From: Paenibacillus campinasensis
GTDB lineage: Bacteria > Bacillota > Bacilli > Paenibacillales > Paenibacillaceae
Length of the DNA stretch: 64,000 bases
Direction of reading: 5' to 3'
Assembly: GCF_002272015.1 (NCBI RefSeq)
Contig: NZ_NPBY01000006.1
Location: forward strand, 1-64,000
The number at the start of each line of letters is the position of its first letter. Within the stretch, counting starts at the first letter, position 1. Shown here piece after piece: positions 45,192 to 54,571 of this stretch. The position numbers and the translations under genes were made by a program. Below the pieces are notes generated by a model, which had not been told where the DNA came from, did no database searches, and was given only the letters and a program-made list of their open reading frames with translations.

Positions 45192-46307
45192 ATGCGTGAC
45201 CCAAGAATACAGAAGCTGGCTGAAAATCTCGTGAACTACTCGATTGATATGCAGCCTGGCGAGAATGTGCTCATCGAGATGATCGGTTCCGAGCGCGATC
45301 TCCTCAACGCCATCGTCGAGGAGGTTTCCAATAAGGGAGGACGGCCGTTCGTTCAACTGACGGATCGGACGGTTCAGCGGGCTATGTTGAAAAATGCAAC
45401 CCGTGAGCAGCTAGCGCTTTGGGCAGAGCTGGATTTGAACCGGATGAAGCAGATGGATTGTTACATCGGCATCCGCGCAGGCGAGAATGTGAATGATCTG
45501 GCGGATGTGCCGGAAGAGAAGATGAAGATGTACAATTCCATTTATTCACATCCTGTACATAGCGAGCAGCGTGTCAAGCATACGAAATGGGTTGTTCTGC
45601 GCTATCCGAACGCGAGTATGGCCCAGCTTGCCAATACAAGCACGGAGGCGTTCGAGGACTTCTATTTCGATGTGTGCAATCTTGACTATTCCAAAATGGA
45701 CCGTGCGCAGGATCCGCTGGCCGAGCTTATGAGAAACACGGATAAGGTGCGGATCGTTGGCCCGGGGACAGATCTCAGCTTCTCGATCAAAGGCATCGGG
45801 GCCGAGAAATGCTCCGGCCAGAAAAACATCCCGGACGGAGAGGTATACACCGCGCCGGTGCGCGATTCCGTCAATGGTATGATCACGTACAATACGCCAA
45901 CCTTATATAACGGCGTAACGTTCGAGAACATCAAATTTGTGTTTGAGAACGGTAAAATTGTCGAAGCGACAGGCAGCGACACGAAGCGCTTGAACGAAAT
46001 TTTAGATTCCGATGAAGGCGCGCGTTATATCGGAGAATTTGCGATCGGCTTCAACCCGTACATTCTCACGCCGATGAAGGACATTTTGTTTGACGAGAAA
46101 ATCGCCGGCAGCCTGCACTTTACGCCTGGCCAGGCTTACGAAGTGACAGACAACGGCAACCGCTCATCCATCCACTGGGATCTCGTGCTGATTCAGCGCC
46201 AGGAATACGGCGGCGGCGAAATTTATTTTGACGATGTTCTGATCCGGAAAGACGGTCTCTTTGTTTTGCCGGAACTGGAAGCATTGAACCCGGAAAATCT
46301 TAAATAG
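45192..46307 (+). CDS. Aminopeptidase, M29 family (AmpS-like)
   Basis: 371 residues, near the family length of about 370-410, with GAGGAGGAC before the ATG. M29 enzymes use two metals (Co, Zn or Mg). The metal Glu and active residues are in EKCSGQKNIPDGEVYTAPV (about 205-225), the segment with the strongest family conservation, with further ligands in IGEFAIGFNP (about 277-287), SLHFTPGQAY and IHWDLVLI. The cytoplasmic enzyme releases N-terminal residues from peptides. Single gene with its own likely promoter (TACAAT near 45118). Confidence 0.92.
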   Translation: MRDPRIQKLAENLVNYSIDMQPGENVLIEMIGSERDLLNAIVEEVSNKGGRPFVQLTDRTVQRAMLKNATREQLALWAELDLNRMKQMDCYIGIRAGENVNDLADVPEEKMKMYNSIYSHPVHSEQRVKHTKWVVLRYPNASMAQLANTSTEAFEDFYFDVCNLDYSKMDRAQDPLAELMRNTDKVRIVGPGTDLSFSIKGIGAEKCSGQKNIPDGEVYTAPVRDSVNGMITYNTPTLYNGVTFENIKFVFENGKIVEATGSDTKRLNEILDSDEGARYIGEFAIGFNPYILTPMKDILFDEKIAGSLHFTPGQAYEVTDNGNRSSIHWDLVLIQRQEYGGGEIYFDDVLIRKDGLFVLPELEALNPENLK

Positions 46308-46401
46308 ATTGGAAAATATGTTGCAAAAGAAAACGGATTCAATGTATCATGAAGGAGCAATGATGAGCAATCAGAGATCCTAAAGTTACGGAGGGATTCG
46401 T

Positions 46402-46647
46402 ATGTCCAATAAGAACAATGAGGCCGTTGTCGAAATTTCGCAAACTGCCAGTCAATTTTCATCCTCCATTGTTCTGCAGGCCGAGAACAAGTACATCGAT
46501 GTAAAGAGCATCCTAGGCTTGTTCACGACACTGGTAAGCAACCAAAGCTATGAGCTTCATGTCCATGGGCCTGATGCAGAAGAAGCGAAGAAGGCGCTGC
46601 TGGAAGTGTTTGATAAGCACGGCCTGAACGTCAAAGTAATTGAATAG
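46402..46647 (+). CDS. HPr-like protein lacking the phosphorylatable His
   Basis: 81 residues. QTAS-QFSSSIVLQAENKYIDVKSILGL aligns without gaps to HPr from helix 1 ([27 protein letters not shown]), so Ser36 equals the regulatory Ser46. The first beta strand and the IHARPA motif are missing: the protein starts only 13 residues before the QTAS block, and the site of His15 falls on Asn5. An in-frame stop lies seven codons upstream, so no longer form exists. It cannot take phosphate from enzyme I, but could be a Ser-phosphorylated, Crh-like partner of CcpA. Alternatively it is an unrelated-role HPr-fold protein. A GGAGGG ribosome site is present. Confidence 0.85.
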   Translation: MSNKNNEAVVEISQTASQFSSSIVLQAENKYIDVKSILGLFTTLVSNQSYELHVHGPDAEEAKKALLEVFDKHGLNVKVIE

Positions 46648-46658
46648 ACATTGGAGAG

Positions 46659-46698
46659 GCGCCCTTCATCCTTTTGTGGGATGAGGGGTGCTTTTTTA
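46659..46698 (+). terminator. Terminator of the HPr-like gene
   Basis: Stem GCGCCCTTCATCC / GGATGAGGGGTGC (three wobble pairs) with a 7-base loop and a six-T tail. Confidence 0.85.
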
Positions 46699-46929
46699 CG
46701 CGGATGAAGCATACGATTTTGAGGATAGTAGATATTGTAATTTTACAGCGGCGATGAAGACGTCTATAATGCAAGAAACTGCTGTTAACAGGATAAGGTG
46801 TTCCGGAGCACGCACACCGATAGACGTTTTTATGATCTAGTCCTTGTATTGATTTGTGATTTCGACTAATATTAATGATAGTAGTTATCACTTGTTACTT
46901 GTTGTGATATTGACATAGGGGGGAAGATC

Positions 46930-47220
46930 ATGACTTCATCTGATTTGCAGGAACAGCTGAATCTTAAAGCGATCAGTCTTCTACATGAAGATGCAGATAA
47001 AATTCTAAAGCTCATTGAAGTACAGATGGAGAATCTGGCAACCCGTTACTGCCCTCTCTATGAGGAAGTGCTGGATACTCAAATGTACGGTTTTTCCAAG
47101 GAAGTTGACTTTGCCGTTCGTGCGGGCCTTCTGCCGGAGAGTACGGGAAAACAGCTGATCAGCAAGTTGGAACGCAATCTGGCGCTCCTGTACGAAGCCA
47201 TGAATCAACAAGCCGAATAG
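46930..47220 (+). CDS. ylaN: UPF0358 family protein YlaN (Fur-interaction protein FpaA type)
   Basis: 96 residues, full-length match to Yla[21 protein letters not shown] (about 18-37), [27 protein letters not shown] (about 41-67) and the C-terminal [11 protein letters not shown]. It is a small helical soluble protein. In B. subtilis and S. aureus the homologue has been reported to bind Fur and relieve iron-dependent repression; this is from the literature on the family. The ribosome site GGGGGGAAG precedes the ATG. Own terminator. Confidence 0.9.
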   Translation: MTSSDLQEQLNLKAISLLHEDADKILKLIEVQMENLATRYCPLYEEVLDTQMYGFSKEVDFAVRAGLLPESTGKQLISKLERNLALLYEAMNQQAE

Positions 47221-47252
47221 CCTGTCCTCGTACAGGCGGCATACATAGAAAT

Positions 47253-47287
47253 AAGGCTATCCCCGATCTGCCGGGGATGGCCTTTTT
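47253..47287 (+). terminator. Terminator of ylaN
   Basis: Thirteen-bp stem AAGGCTATCCCCG / CGGGGATGGCCTT (one G-T pair) with a 6-base loop and TTTTT tail. Confidence 0.88.
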
Positions 47288-47343
47288 ATGTTCAGCTTGG
47301 ATTCACAGCTTAAATTATTGATATAAACTAAAAACTGTTGTAT

Positions 47344-47357
47344 TTAAAGCGCTTCCA
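47344..47357 (+). promoter_or_regulatory. Candidate cre site of the 47.4-61.6 kb sugar locus
   Basis: TTAAAGCGCTTCCA matches the consensus TGWAANCGNTNWCA at 12 of 14 positions, with the central AANCGNT intact. It lies 59 bases before the substrate-binding protein start and just upstream of a possible -10 box TACAAT (47366-47371), where CcpA would block the promoter. Confidence 0.6.
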
Positions 47358-47415
47358 ATCATCCATACAATGAACACATGAAACAACATCATTCAGCATG
47401 AAGGAGGGAATGTCC

Positions 47416-49149
47416 ATGAATCGGGTTTCATGGAAGGGAAAATCGCTAATGACGGTGCTGGCACTTTTATTGGTGATTACAGGCTGCAGCGGAGAGGTGC
47501 AGAAGGAGGGCAGCACTGCGGAAGAGGGGGGCATCGATCGGGAGAGCCCGGTGCTCACAAACCCCAAAGATTTCAAATTTGATCCGCCGGTCACTGTTTC
47601 GACCGGAATACGCTGGTCTGCACAGGGGGAGAACGAATTCAAGGAAGGGGAAACGATCCAGGATAATTTCCACACCAGATGGATGAGCGACTCCATGGGC
47701 ATTAACCTTACCTTTGACTTTGTCGTTCCCAACCTGGAGGATTACCAGACGAAGCTGAGACTGATGATGGCGGGAAACCAGAAGCTGCCGGATGTGTTCA
47801 CAACGAAAGTAGAGATGGCCAATGACCTTATCTCGGCCGGAAAGGTGCAGCCTCTTAATGATTACATCGATCAGTATTTGTCCGATAATCTGAAAGCGAT
47901 TTATGAGAAATATCCGGAGGTGCTATACCCTGTCACTAGAGACGGGCAAATCTACGGCCTTCCGAATATGTTTGCGATGGATGAAGGCACCGTGATGTGG
48001 GTCCGAGAGGATTGGCTTAACGCGCTGGGCCTCGAGGCGCCAACCACGATTGATGAGATGACGGAGGTGCTGAGAGCTTTCACTGAGGATGATCCGGATG
48101 GCAACGGCAAGGATGATACGCTCGGACTCGCGGTTTCGCTGAAGGAAGGACCCTATAACTGGATGTCCTCGGCGGACGGTTTGGTCGGAGCTTTCGGCAA
48201 CCATATGCCTTCCAAATATATATGGGAATATTGGAATCCGGACGAGAGCGGACAGTTGGTATACAACGGTATCCAGCCTGGAATCAAGGACTTCCTAGCG
48301 CAGATGAGAGACTGGATGTCCAACGGCTATGTCGATCCTGAAGCAGGCATCAAGGACGCTGCCAAGGCAGGGGAGATCGCTGCGAGCGGTGAGGCGGGCA
48401 TTATTTTCGGACCTCCCTGGATGGATGGGTACCCGCTTGGAGGTGTAGAAGGGTTTAAGGCGTATCCGCTTCCAGCTGGACCTGGCGGGCAGCAGGCGCG
48501 CGCCGAAAAATCGATGGTCAGGGATTATCTTGTGTTCAACAAGGACTTCAATAATGTTGACGCCATGATGGGCTATATTAACAAGATCTATGCCGCAAGT
48601 TTCGGTGAAGAAGATCCATACTTCGATGAGGCGCTGCGAAACGGATGGATGGAAGGCTATGATTATGTGCTGCATGAAGGGAACGTGTACCGGGGCAATT
48701 TTGATGAGCATGGGATACCAAGTGATAAATGGCCGAACCCAGCCGACGCCAACGTCACCTATGACTTGACATTACCGTTCATGAACGGCATCATCCCATT
48801 CCAAAGCGACAGCGCATTCCAGAAATTCCTTTCCGACCCGGATGCAGACCCGGACAACATGGCGGAGATCAGTGTATCGAAGGCAAAGCCGCGCATGCTG
48901 GAGGCTGGGATTGTGCGAGTGTCCCAGAACGATAATGTGATTGTGAACTATTTCAACGGTCCGCCTACCAAAACGATGGTCTCCAAAGGCGAGCTGCTGA
49001 TCAAGCTGATGACGGAGAGCTATTTGAAGATCATTTATGGCGACGAGCCTGTAGATTATTTTGATACCTTCGTCGAGGAATGGAAGAAGAACGGAGGGGA
49101 TCAGATGACAGAGGAAGTTAATGAATGGTACGAAAATGTCAAGCAGTAA
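47416..49149 (+). CDS. Sugar ABC transporter substrate-binding lipoprotein
   Basis: 577 residues from ATG 47416, with AAGGAGG 8 bases upstream. Lipoprotein signal: KSLMTVLALLLVITGCSG, lipidated Cys near residue 24. The large size and the DVFTTKVEMANDLISAGKVQPLNDYIDQYL region fit the LplA/YtcQ-type family-1 extracellular binding proteins that work with LplB/LplC-like permeases. The C-terminal part has EWKKNGGDQMTEEVNEWY. It captures an oligosaccharide outside the cell. No ATPase gene is present in the cluster, so a shared MsmX-type ATPase is probably used (family knowledge). It is the first gene of the locus. Confidence 0.92.
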   Translation: MNRVSWKGKSLMTVLALLLVITGCSGEVQKEGSTAEEGGIDRESPVLTNPKDFKFDPPVTVSTGIRWSAQGENEFKEGETIQDNFHTRWMSDSMGINLTFDFVVPNLEDYQTKLRLMMAGNQKLPDVFTTKVEMANDLISAGKVQPLNDYIDQYLSDNLKAIYEKYPEVLYPVTRDGQIYGLPNMFAMDEGTVMWVREDWLNALGLEAPTTIDEMTEVLRAFTEDDPDGNGKDDTLGLAVSLKEGPYNWMSSADGLVGAFGNHMPSKYIWEYWNPDESGQLVYNGIQPGIKDFLAQMRDWMSNGYVDPEAGIKDAAKAGEIAASGEAGIIFGPPWMDGYPLGGVEGFKAYPLPAGPGGQQARAEKSMVRDYLVFNKDFNNVDAMMGYINKIYAASFGEEDPYFDEALRNGWMEGYDYVLHEGNVYRGNFDEHGIPSDKWPNPADANVTYDLTLPFMNGIIPFQSDSAFQKFLSDPDADPDNMAEISVSKAKPRMLEAGIVRVSQNDNVIVNYFNGPPTKTMVSKGELLIKLMTESYLKIIYGDEPVDYFDTFVEEWKKNGGDQMTEEVNEWYENVKQ

Positions 49150-49184
49150 CCACCACAGAATCATGAAAGGAAGGAGGGGAGTGT

Positions 49185-50138
49185 ATGACCGAACCGGTAT
49201 TCAATACCGATAAGAAGGCGCTGCGTCTCCCTACGAGAGGCTGGCGGGCGTATTTACAAAAGACATGGCCCCTTCATGTCCTTCTGCTTCCAGCCGTCCT
49301 CCTTGCTCTTGTCTATAATTACATTCCGATTATGGGCATTGTGATCGCTTTTCAGGATTACAAACCGTGGCTCGGCTTTGGAGGCTCCCCGTGGGTGGGG
49401 CTCGATCATTTTCGGTATTTGTTCGAATACCCCGACAGCATGCAGATTATCCGCAATACCCTGATCATTGCATTTGCGAAAATAATGACCAATATGTTTG
49501 TGCCGGTTATCTTCGCCCTATTGCTGAATGAGATACGCATCAAGTGGTTTAAACGAACGGCGCAAACGCTGGTTTACCTGCCGCACTTTTTGTCCTGGGT
49601 CATTTTGGGCGGGATATTTGTTGATATTCTATCTATCCGCGGCGGGATTGTGAACCGTTTCCTCGGCACGCTGGGAATCGATCCGATTGCATTTCTCTCG
49701 AACGGGGACTGGTTCAGATTTACAGTCATTGTGACCGATGCGTGGAAAGACTTTGGTTTCTCGGCGATCATCTTCCTTGCGGCGATTGCAGGCACGAACC
49801 CATCTCTGTACGAAGCTGCTGAAATCGATGGCGCAAACCGCTGGCAGCAGGTCCTTCACGTTACTCTGCCCGCCATAGCCCCGATCTTCATCGTTGTGGC
49901 GACGCTGTCGCTGGGCAGGGTGCTGGACGCTGGATTCGATCAGATCTTTAATCTGTATAATCCGCTTGTCTACAGCAAAGGAGATATCATTGACACATTT
50001 GTATACCGGGTCGGCCTCCTGGGCAGTCAATACAGCTTCGCAACGGCCATTGGTTTCTTTAAATCGTTAATCGGCTTCATCATGATCGTGATCAGCTATC
50101 GGCTGGCATACAAATGGGCCGGGTACCGGATATTCTAG
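49185..50138 (+). CDS. ABC transporter permease, LplB-like
   Basis: 317 residues, with about six membrane segments and the EAA loop EAAEIDGANRWQQVLHVTLPAIAP near residues 206-229, which docks the ATPase. The N-terminal YNYIPIMGIVIAFQDYKP is typical of the LplB/YtcP group that pairs with long lipoprotein binding proteins. It starts 35 bases after the binding-protein stop with a GGAGGGGAG site. Confidence 0.94.
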   Translation: MTEPVFNTDKKALRLPTRGWRAYLQKTWPLHVLLLPAVLLALVYNYIPIMGIVIAFQDYKPWLGFGGSPWVGLDHFRYLFEYPDSMQIIRNTLIIAFAKIMTNMFVPVIFALLLNEIRIKWFKRTAQTLVYLPHFLSWVILGGIFVDILSIRGGIVNRFLGTLGIDPIAFLSNGDWFRFTVIVTDAWKDFGFSAIIFLAAIAGTNPSLYEAAEIDGANRWQQVLHVTLPAIAPIFIVVATLSLGRVLDAGFDQIFNLYNPLVYSKGDIIDTFVYRVGLLGSQYSFATAIGFFKSLIGFIMIVISYRLAYKWAGYRIF

Positions 50139-50192
50139 GGTTGTAGAGAGGCCGCTTGCAAGAAGCTTTTTCTTAAGGATAGGAGGTGTGGA

Positions 50193-51071
50193 ATGCGATT
50201 TTACTCTAAGACTTATAAGACGTTCCAGTTTTTCAATTATACATGTATCGCTCTGCTCAGTCTTGCCTGTATTTTACCGTTAATTCATATTCTCGCGGTG
50301 TCGTTCAGCTCCCGGGATGCGGCTACGGCCAATATCGTCAATTTTATTCCCATTGACTTCACTACAGCCGCATACAAGGAAACCCTCGGCAACAATAACT
50401 TCATTCGGGCGCTGTTGATCGGGGTGCAGCGGACGGTGCTAGGTACAGTGCTATCCCTGATCGTGACGATGATGGCCGCTTATTCGCTGTCAAAGGAGCA
50501 GCATCGGTTCCGCGGCAGAAACATCTACTCCTGGTACTTTATCATCATCATGCTATTTCATGGCGGGCTGATCCCCACCTATCTGGTGGTGAGCGGCACT
50601 GGTCTGATGGACTCGATCTGGGCCTTGGTGATTCCTTCGGCTGTCAATGTATGGAATATGATTCTGATGCTCAATTTCTTCAGGAATTTGCCGCAGGAGC
50701 TGGAGGAGGCTCCACTGATGGACGGTGCGGGACATTTCCGGACGCTGTTCTCCATCTTCATACCGGTTTCGATGCCCTCTGTGGCCACCATTATGCTCTT
50801 TACGATGGTCGTGCACTGGAATTCCTGGTTTGACGGCATTCTGTATATGACCAAGGTTGAGGATTATCCGTTGGCTTCATTTCTTCATACGATTGTGGTC
50901 AAGGAGAACTTCTCGGAGGTTGGTGTCGATTTGGCAGCACTTCATCAGATTTCGAACAGAACTGTCAAATCATCTCAAATCTTTATCGGAGCACTGCCTA
51001 TCTTGCTGGTGTACCCGTTCTTGCAAAAATATTTTGTTAAAGGAATTGTGCTGGGCTCGGTAAAAGGTTAA
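50193..51071 (+). CDS. Carbohydrate ABC transporter permease, LplC/YtcP-like
   Basis: 292 residues, with six membrane segments and the EAA-loop LEEAPLMDGAGHFRTLFSIFIPVSMP near residues 170-195. It has AGGAGGTG upstream of the ATG. It forms the heterodimeric membrane channel with the preceding permease. The C-terminal LVYPFLQKYFVKGIVLGSVKG is the standard end of this family. Confidence 0.94.
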   Translation: MRFYSKTYKTFQFFNYTCIALLSLACILPLIHILAVSFSSRDAATANIVNFIPIDFTTAAYKETLGNNNFIRALLIGVQRTVLGTVLSLIVTMMAAYSLSKEQHRFRGRNIYSWYFIIIMLFHGGLIPTYLVVSGTGLMDSIWALVIPSAVNVWNMILMLNFFRNLPQELEEAPLMDGAGHFRTLFSIFIPVSMPSVATIMLFTMVVHWNSWFDGILYMTKVEDYPLASFLHTIVVKENFSEVGVDLAALHQISNRTVKSSQIFIGALPILLVYPFLQKYFVKGIVLGSVKG

Positions 51072-51139
51072 AACAGACCGTTCTTCATTGATTTCATGTA
51101 AACTGACATTGAGACATCCTTTGAAGAGCGGAGGCGAAT

Positions 51140-52903
51140 ATGAAGCGGCTGAATACCTTTCAGAAAATCATTGTCCTGCTGTCGATCCTGCTGGTACCGG
51201 TCATCCTGATTTACACCTATTCCAATCGGGTTAGTATGAGCATTATTCAACAGGAGTTGATTCAGCTCACGCTGAACCAACAGAACTTTCTGACGGAGCA
51301 GCTCGATATGATTAGTGAGCAGCTGTGGAAATCGGCTTATATTACGATGTCCGATCCGAATGCGTTAATGCTGCAGCATCCTTCGATTACAAAACCGGGC
51401 TACGATACGTTTAAAACGATCGAGGCGCTGGAGCATCACCTGCGGCTGCAGAGCACATCGTACAGTTGGCAATATGAGCTTACCCTTTTTTCCCCCGTCA
51501 CTGGCATGTATATTACTACCGATTCGAACCGGCAATTTGATAACGCTTACTTTAGTGAGCATTTTTATACGAATTGGTCATATGTCAAGCTCGATTCGGG
51601 TGCTGGCCAGCAATATTATTTTGTGCGCCATATGACCAAACCGTTCACGCTCGATGATCATCCGGAGGAGCTGAGCCTGATCCTGGAGGCGGCCATCCCT
51701 GCCAGTAACATTGCGCAAATGATGGAGCAATTTGCTGCGGGCAGGTCCGGGGAACCGATGTTTTACCATCCGGACTACGGAGGCATTACCCGCCATCTTG
51801 CCGATTTCGAAGGGACGGATCATCTCCAGGGTTTGCTCAGCGATTATCCATTTGAAGGCAACGGCTACGAAATTGTAAGGTCTGGCGGGCAAAAGTATCT
51901 GATGAATTATACGGAATCCACATGGCCGGGATGGTATCTAGTTGACTTCGTCCCGCTCAAGACAGTTATCGCCTCCTTGAATCAAAGCTTGATGTGGTTC
52001 TACTTCATGATGGCGTTGCTGCTGCTCATCGGCATTGGTTTCGCGGTCATTATATACCGCAGCGTGCAGCGGCCGATGCTGCAGCTGATTAAGGGGGTAC
52101 GCAGACTGAAGCAGGGGAATTATGCTTTTCGGCTTCCGGTGAACGGGCAGAGTGAATTTCATTATCTATTCTCCGAGTTCAACCGCATGAGTGAGGAGAC
52201 GCAGGAGCTGATCGAGAAGGTGTATGTCAGCCAGCTCAGAATTAGGGACGCTACGCTGAAGCAACTGCAGTCCCAGATCAATCCGCACTTTTTGTATAAC
52301 AACTTTGCCTTTATTCAGAGCATGACCCAGATGGGGAACCGGGAGGCAGTCATCGCTTTTACCCAGCATCTCAGCCAGTATTACCGGTATACGACCCGTA
52401 CCGAAATGACAACAACCCGCCTTGATGAAGAACTTGAGTTGATTCAAAGCTATCTGGAAATTCACAGGATGCAGATTCCAAGGTTGGACTATGACATCGA
52501 TGTGCCTAGACATCTTCGGTGTTGGTCCATTCCAAGGCTCATTATTCAGCCGGTTGTGGAAAACGCGATTGTGCACGGCATCGAGAATTCGCTCAACGAT
52601 GGGCTCATACGCGTAACCGGCCGCATGGAAGAGACACATGCGGTTATCACCGTGGAGGATAACGGGGGAGGAATCAGAGCCGAGGATCTTGAGCATCTTC
52701 GGAGCAGGATGAACCGTACGATGGATGAGAACATGGGATGCGGCCTGTGGAACATTCACCAGCGTCTGCTGCTGTATAACGAGGACGGGAATGGTCTTAG
52801 CTTTGCCCCCTCCGAACTGGGAGGATTGAAGGTAGTGCTCCGCTTCCGTGTTCAAGAAGAGAAATCGCTTAACAAGCACAAGCATTCGGAGGGATCAGAA
52901 TGA
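51140..52903 (+). CDS. Sensor histidine kinase, YesM-like
   Basis: 587 residues, two membrane segments (about 12-32 and 285-308) flanking a roughly 250-residue extracellular sensor domain, then a HAMP domain. The His_kinase domain has QINPHFLYNNFAFIQSM (phospho-His about 384), then the HATPase with ENAIVHGIEN (N-box) and DNGGGI (G-box). This is the LytS/YesM class that regulates carbohydrate operons. It overlaps the response-regulator gene by 4 bases. The ligand is likely the transported sugar or a polymer fragment (inference). Confidence 0.93.
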   Translation: MKRLNTFQKIIVLLSILLVPVILIYTYSNRVSMSIIQQELIQLTLNQQNFLTEQLDMISEQLWKSAYITMSDPNALMLQHPSITKPGYDTFKTIEALEHHLRLQSTSYSWQYELTLFSPVTGMYITTDSNRQFDNAYFSEHFYTNWSYVKLDSGAGQQYYFVRHMTKPFTLDDHPEELSLILEAAIPASNIAQMMEQFAAGRSGEPMFYHPDYGGITRHLADFEGTDHLQGLLSDYPFEGNGYEIVRSGGQKYLMNYTESTWPGWYLVDFVPLKTVIASLNQSLMWFYFMMALLLLIGIGFAVIIYRSVQRPMLQLIKGVRRLKQGNYAFRLPVNGQSEFHYLFSEFNRMSEETQELIEKVYVSQLRIRDATLKQLQSQINPHFLYNNFAFIQSMTQMGNREAVIAFTQHLSQYYRYTTRTEMTTTRLDEELELIQSYLEIHRMQIPRLDYDIDVPRHLRCWSIPRLIIQPVVENAIVHGIENSLNDGLIRVTGRMEETHAVITVEDNGGGIRAEDLEHLRSRMNRTMDENMGCGLWNIHQRLLLYNEDGNGLSFAPSELGGLKVVLRFRVQEEKSLNKHKHSEGSE

Positions 52904-54537
52904 TATCGCTGCTTATCGTAGATGATCACCCGCATCAGGCCGACGGAATCGCCCATATTGTGACGGAGTCAGGGCTTCCGTTTATAGGAGCGGTTTATAA
53001 AGCATATTCCGCGAAGGAGGCGCTCGAGTGTTTTGCTGCCCACCGGGTTGACATTGTCATTACGGATATTCGGATGCCGGAGATGAGCGGGATTGAACTG
53101 ATCAGCCGGATAAGGGAGAGCTCCAGACAGGTAAAATGCGTGCTGCTTTCCGGTTACGCCGAGTTCGAGTATGCCCAGCGGGCGATGGAATTACATGCTT
53201 CGAAATACCTCATGAAGCCGGTCAAAGATTCTGAGCTGCTGGATACGCTGCACAAGCTTCACGGTGAGATTATGACGGAGGCGAATCGGACCCAGATGTA
53301 CCAGCAAGCAGTTCACGCAATGCGGGTGCATACCCCCCTGATCAGGGAAGCGTTCCTTCGGGATCTTATCGAAGGCAAGGCGATTCTGCGACGTGACCTG
53401 GAGCGGCGGTTGCAGGCCCTTGAGCTTCCGTTTACCGCCGGAGATGAGGTGTTGTTTTTTGCCATCCAGCTCGAGGATGACCTGTCGGGCTACAACGGGC
53501 ATGACAAGGCATTGATCAGTTACGCAGTCGGCAATATCGGAGAAGAACTGCTGCAGGATTCATTTGATGTCTGGTATACGGCCATGAATGATCGGATCAT
53601 CGCATTTGTGCTCAAGCCGAGGGAGAATAAAGGGCTGCACGCCGCAGACAGACTGGAGCGCAGGGCCAAGGAATTTCAGCGCAGCGTCTATCGGTATCTG
53701 AAACACATGATCTCGGTAGGGATTGTAAGCAGCCCGGTAGCTTTCCCCGATGAACTGAACGAGGCCTCTCACAAAAGCCGTCTGTTGTTCCGCAACCGGG
53801 AGGATAAAGTGGCTGGCCTGTTCGCTATCATCAGTGAACTTCCGCAGCCGAAGCTGTCGGGACTGATTGATTCCCTATACCAGCCGCCATCCCTCTCCAA
53901 TCTGATGGAGATCGGGCGCTGGGAAGAAGCGTACGAGAAGCTTCGGGATATTTTTGCCGAGCTTGAACATAAATGGACGGATTCGCCAGAATATGCCCAG
54001 GAAGCATTTTTTGTCATCGCTGGTTCCTTCCAGTTTGTCTCGCATAAGGAAGGCAAGCAGCTGGTCGATATGATCGGCCCTTTATATGCCTCGATGCTGG
54101 AGAAGCATACGACCTGGGATTTGCGGAGCTTTCGCGACTGGGCTTTCAAGTCGCTTCAGTGCATAGCAGAGCTAGCCGAAGAACAGAAGCCGGGATACAG
54201 AAGCACGACACTTTCTCTTGCCCAGCGCATCCAGCAATATATTGAGCGTCACTTGAACGAGGACTTATCTCTGCCGCTTATTGCAGAGGAGCTTGGGTTT
54301 CACCCGGCCTATCTCTCTAAAGTGTATAAATCGGAAACAGGGCAGACGCTAAGCGATTACTTGCTGAAACGACGGATGGAGCATGCCGCTGTCCTTCTGC
54401 GAAAGACGGATTCCAAAATATACGAGGTGGCCGAACAGACAGGCTACCAAACGGCGCATTACTTTATCAAGCTGTTCAAAAATTACTACGGCGTTACCCC
54501 GCAGCAATTCCGCCAGGGCCAAAGCGGTAAAAGATAG
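52900..54537 (+). CDS. Response regulator with AraC-type DNA-binding domain, YesN-like
   Basis: 545 residues. The receiver domain is 1-125 with phospho-Asp56 in DIVITDIRMPEMSG, acidic pocket IVDDHPH and Lys in LMKPVKDSELL. A long middle region of unknown structure follows, and two helix-turn-helix motifs at the C-terminus (about 440-540) have SLPLIAEELGFHPAYLSKVYKSETG and VAEQTGYQTAHYFIKLFKNYYGVTPQQFR, the AraC signature. Together with the kinase it should switch on the local transport and hydrolase genes. Its target sites were not identified. Confidence 0.93.
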   Translation: MISLLIVDDHPHQADGIAHIVTESGLPFIGAVYKAYSAKEALECFAAHRVDIVITDIRMPEMSGIELISRIRESSRQVKCVLLSGYAEFEYAQRAMELHASKYLMKPVKDSELLDTLHKLHGEIMTEANRTQMYQQAVHAMRVHTPLIREAFLRDLIEGKAILRRDLERRLQALELPFTAGDEVLFFAIQLEDDLSGYNGHDKALISYAVGNIGEELLQDSFDVWYTAMNDRIIAFVLKPRENKGLHAADRLERRAKEFQRSVYRYLKHMISVGIVSSPVAFPDELNEASHKSRLLFRNREDKVAGLFAIISELPQPKLSGLIDSLYQPPSLSNLMEIGRWEEAYEKLRDIFAELEHKWTDSPEYAQEAFFVIAGSFQFVSHKEGKQLVDMIGPLYASMLEKHTTWDLRSFRDWAFKSLQCIAELAEEQKPGYRSTTLSLAQRIQQYIERHLNEDLSLPLIAEELGFHPAYLSKVYKSETGQTLSDYLLKRRMEHAAVLLRKTDSKIYEVAEQTGYQTAHYFIKLFKNYYGVTPQQFRQGQSGKR

Positions 54538-54571
54538 GCCAACAAGTCAACAAGAAAGGAGTGGCTGTTAT

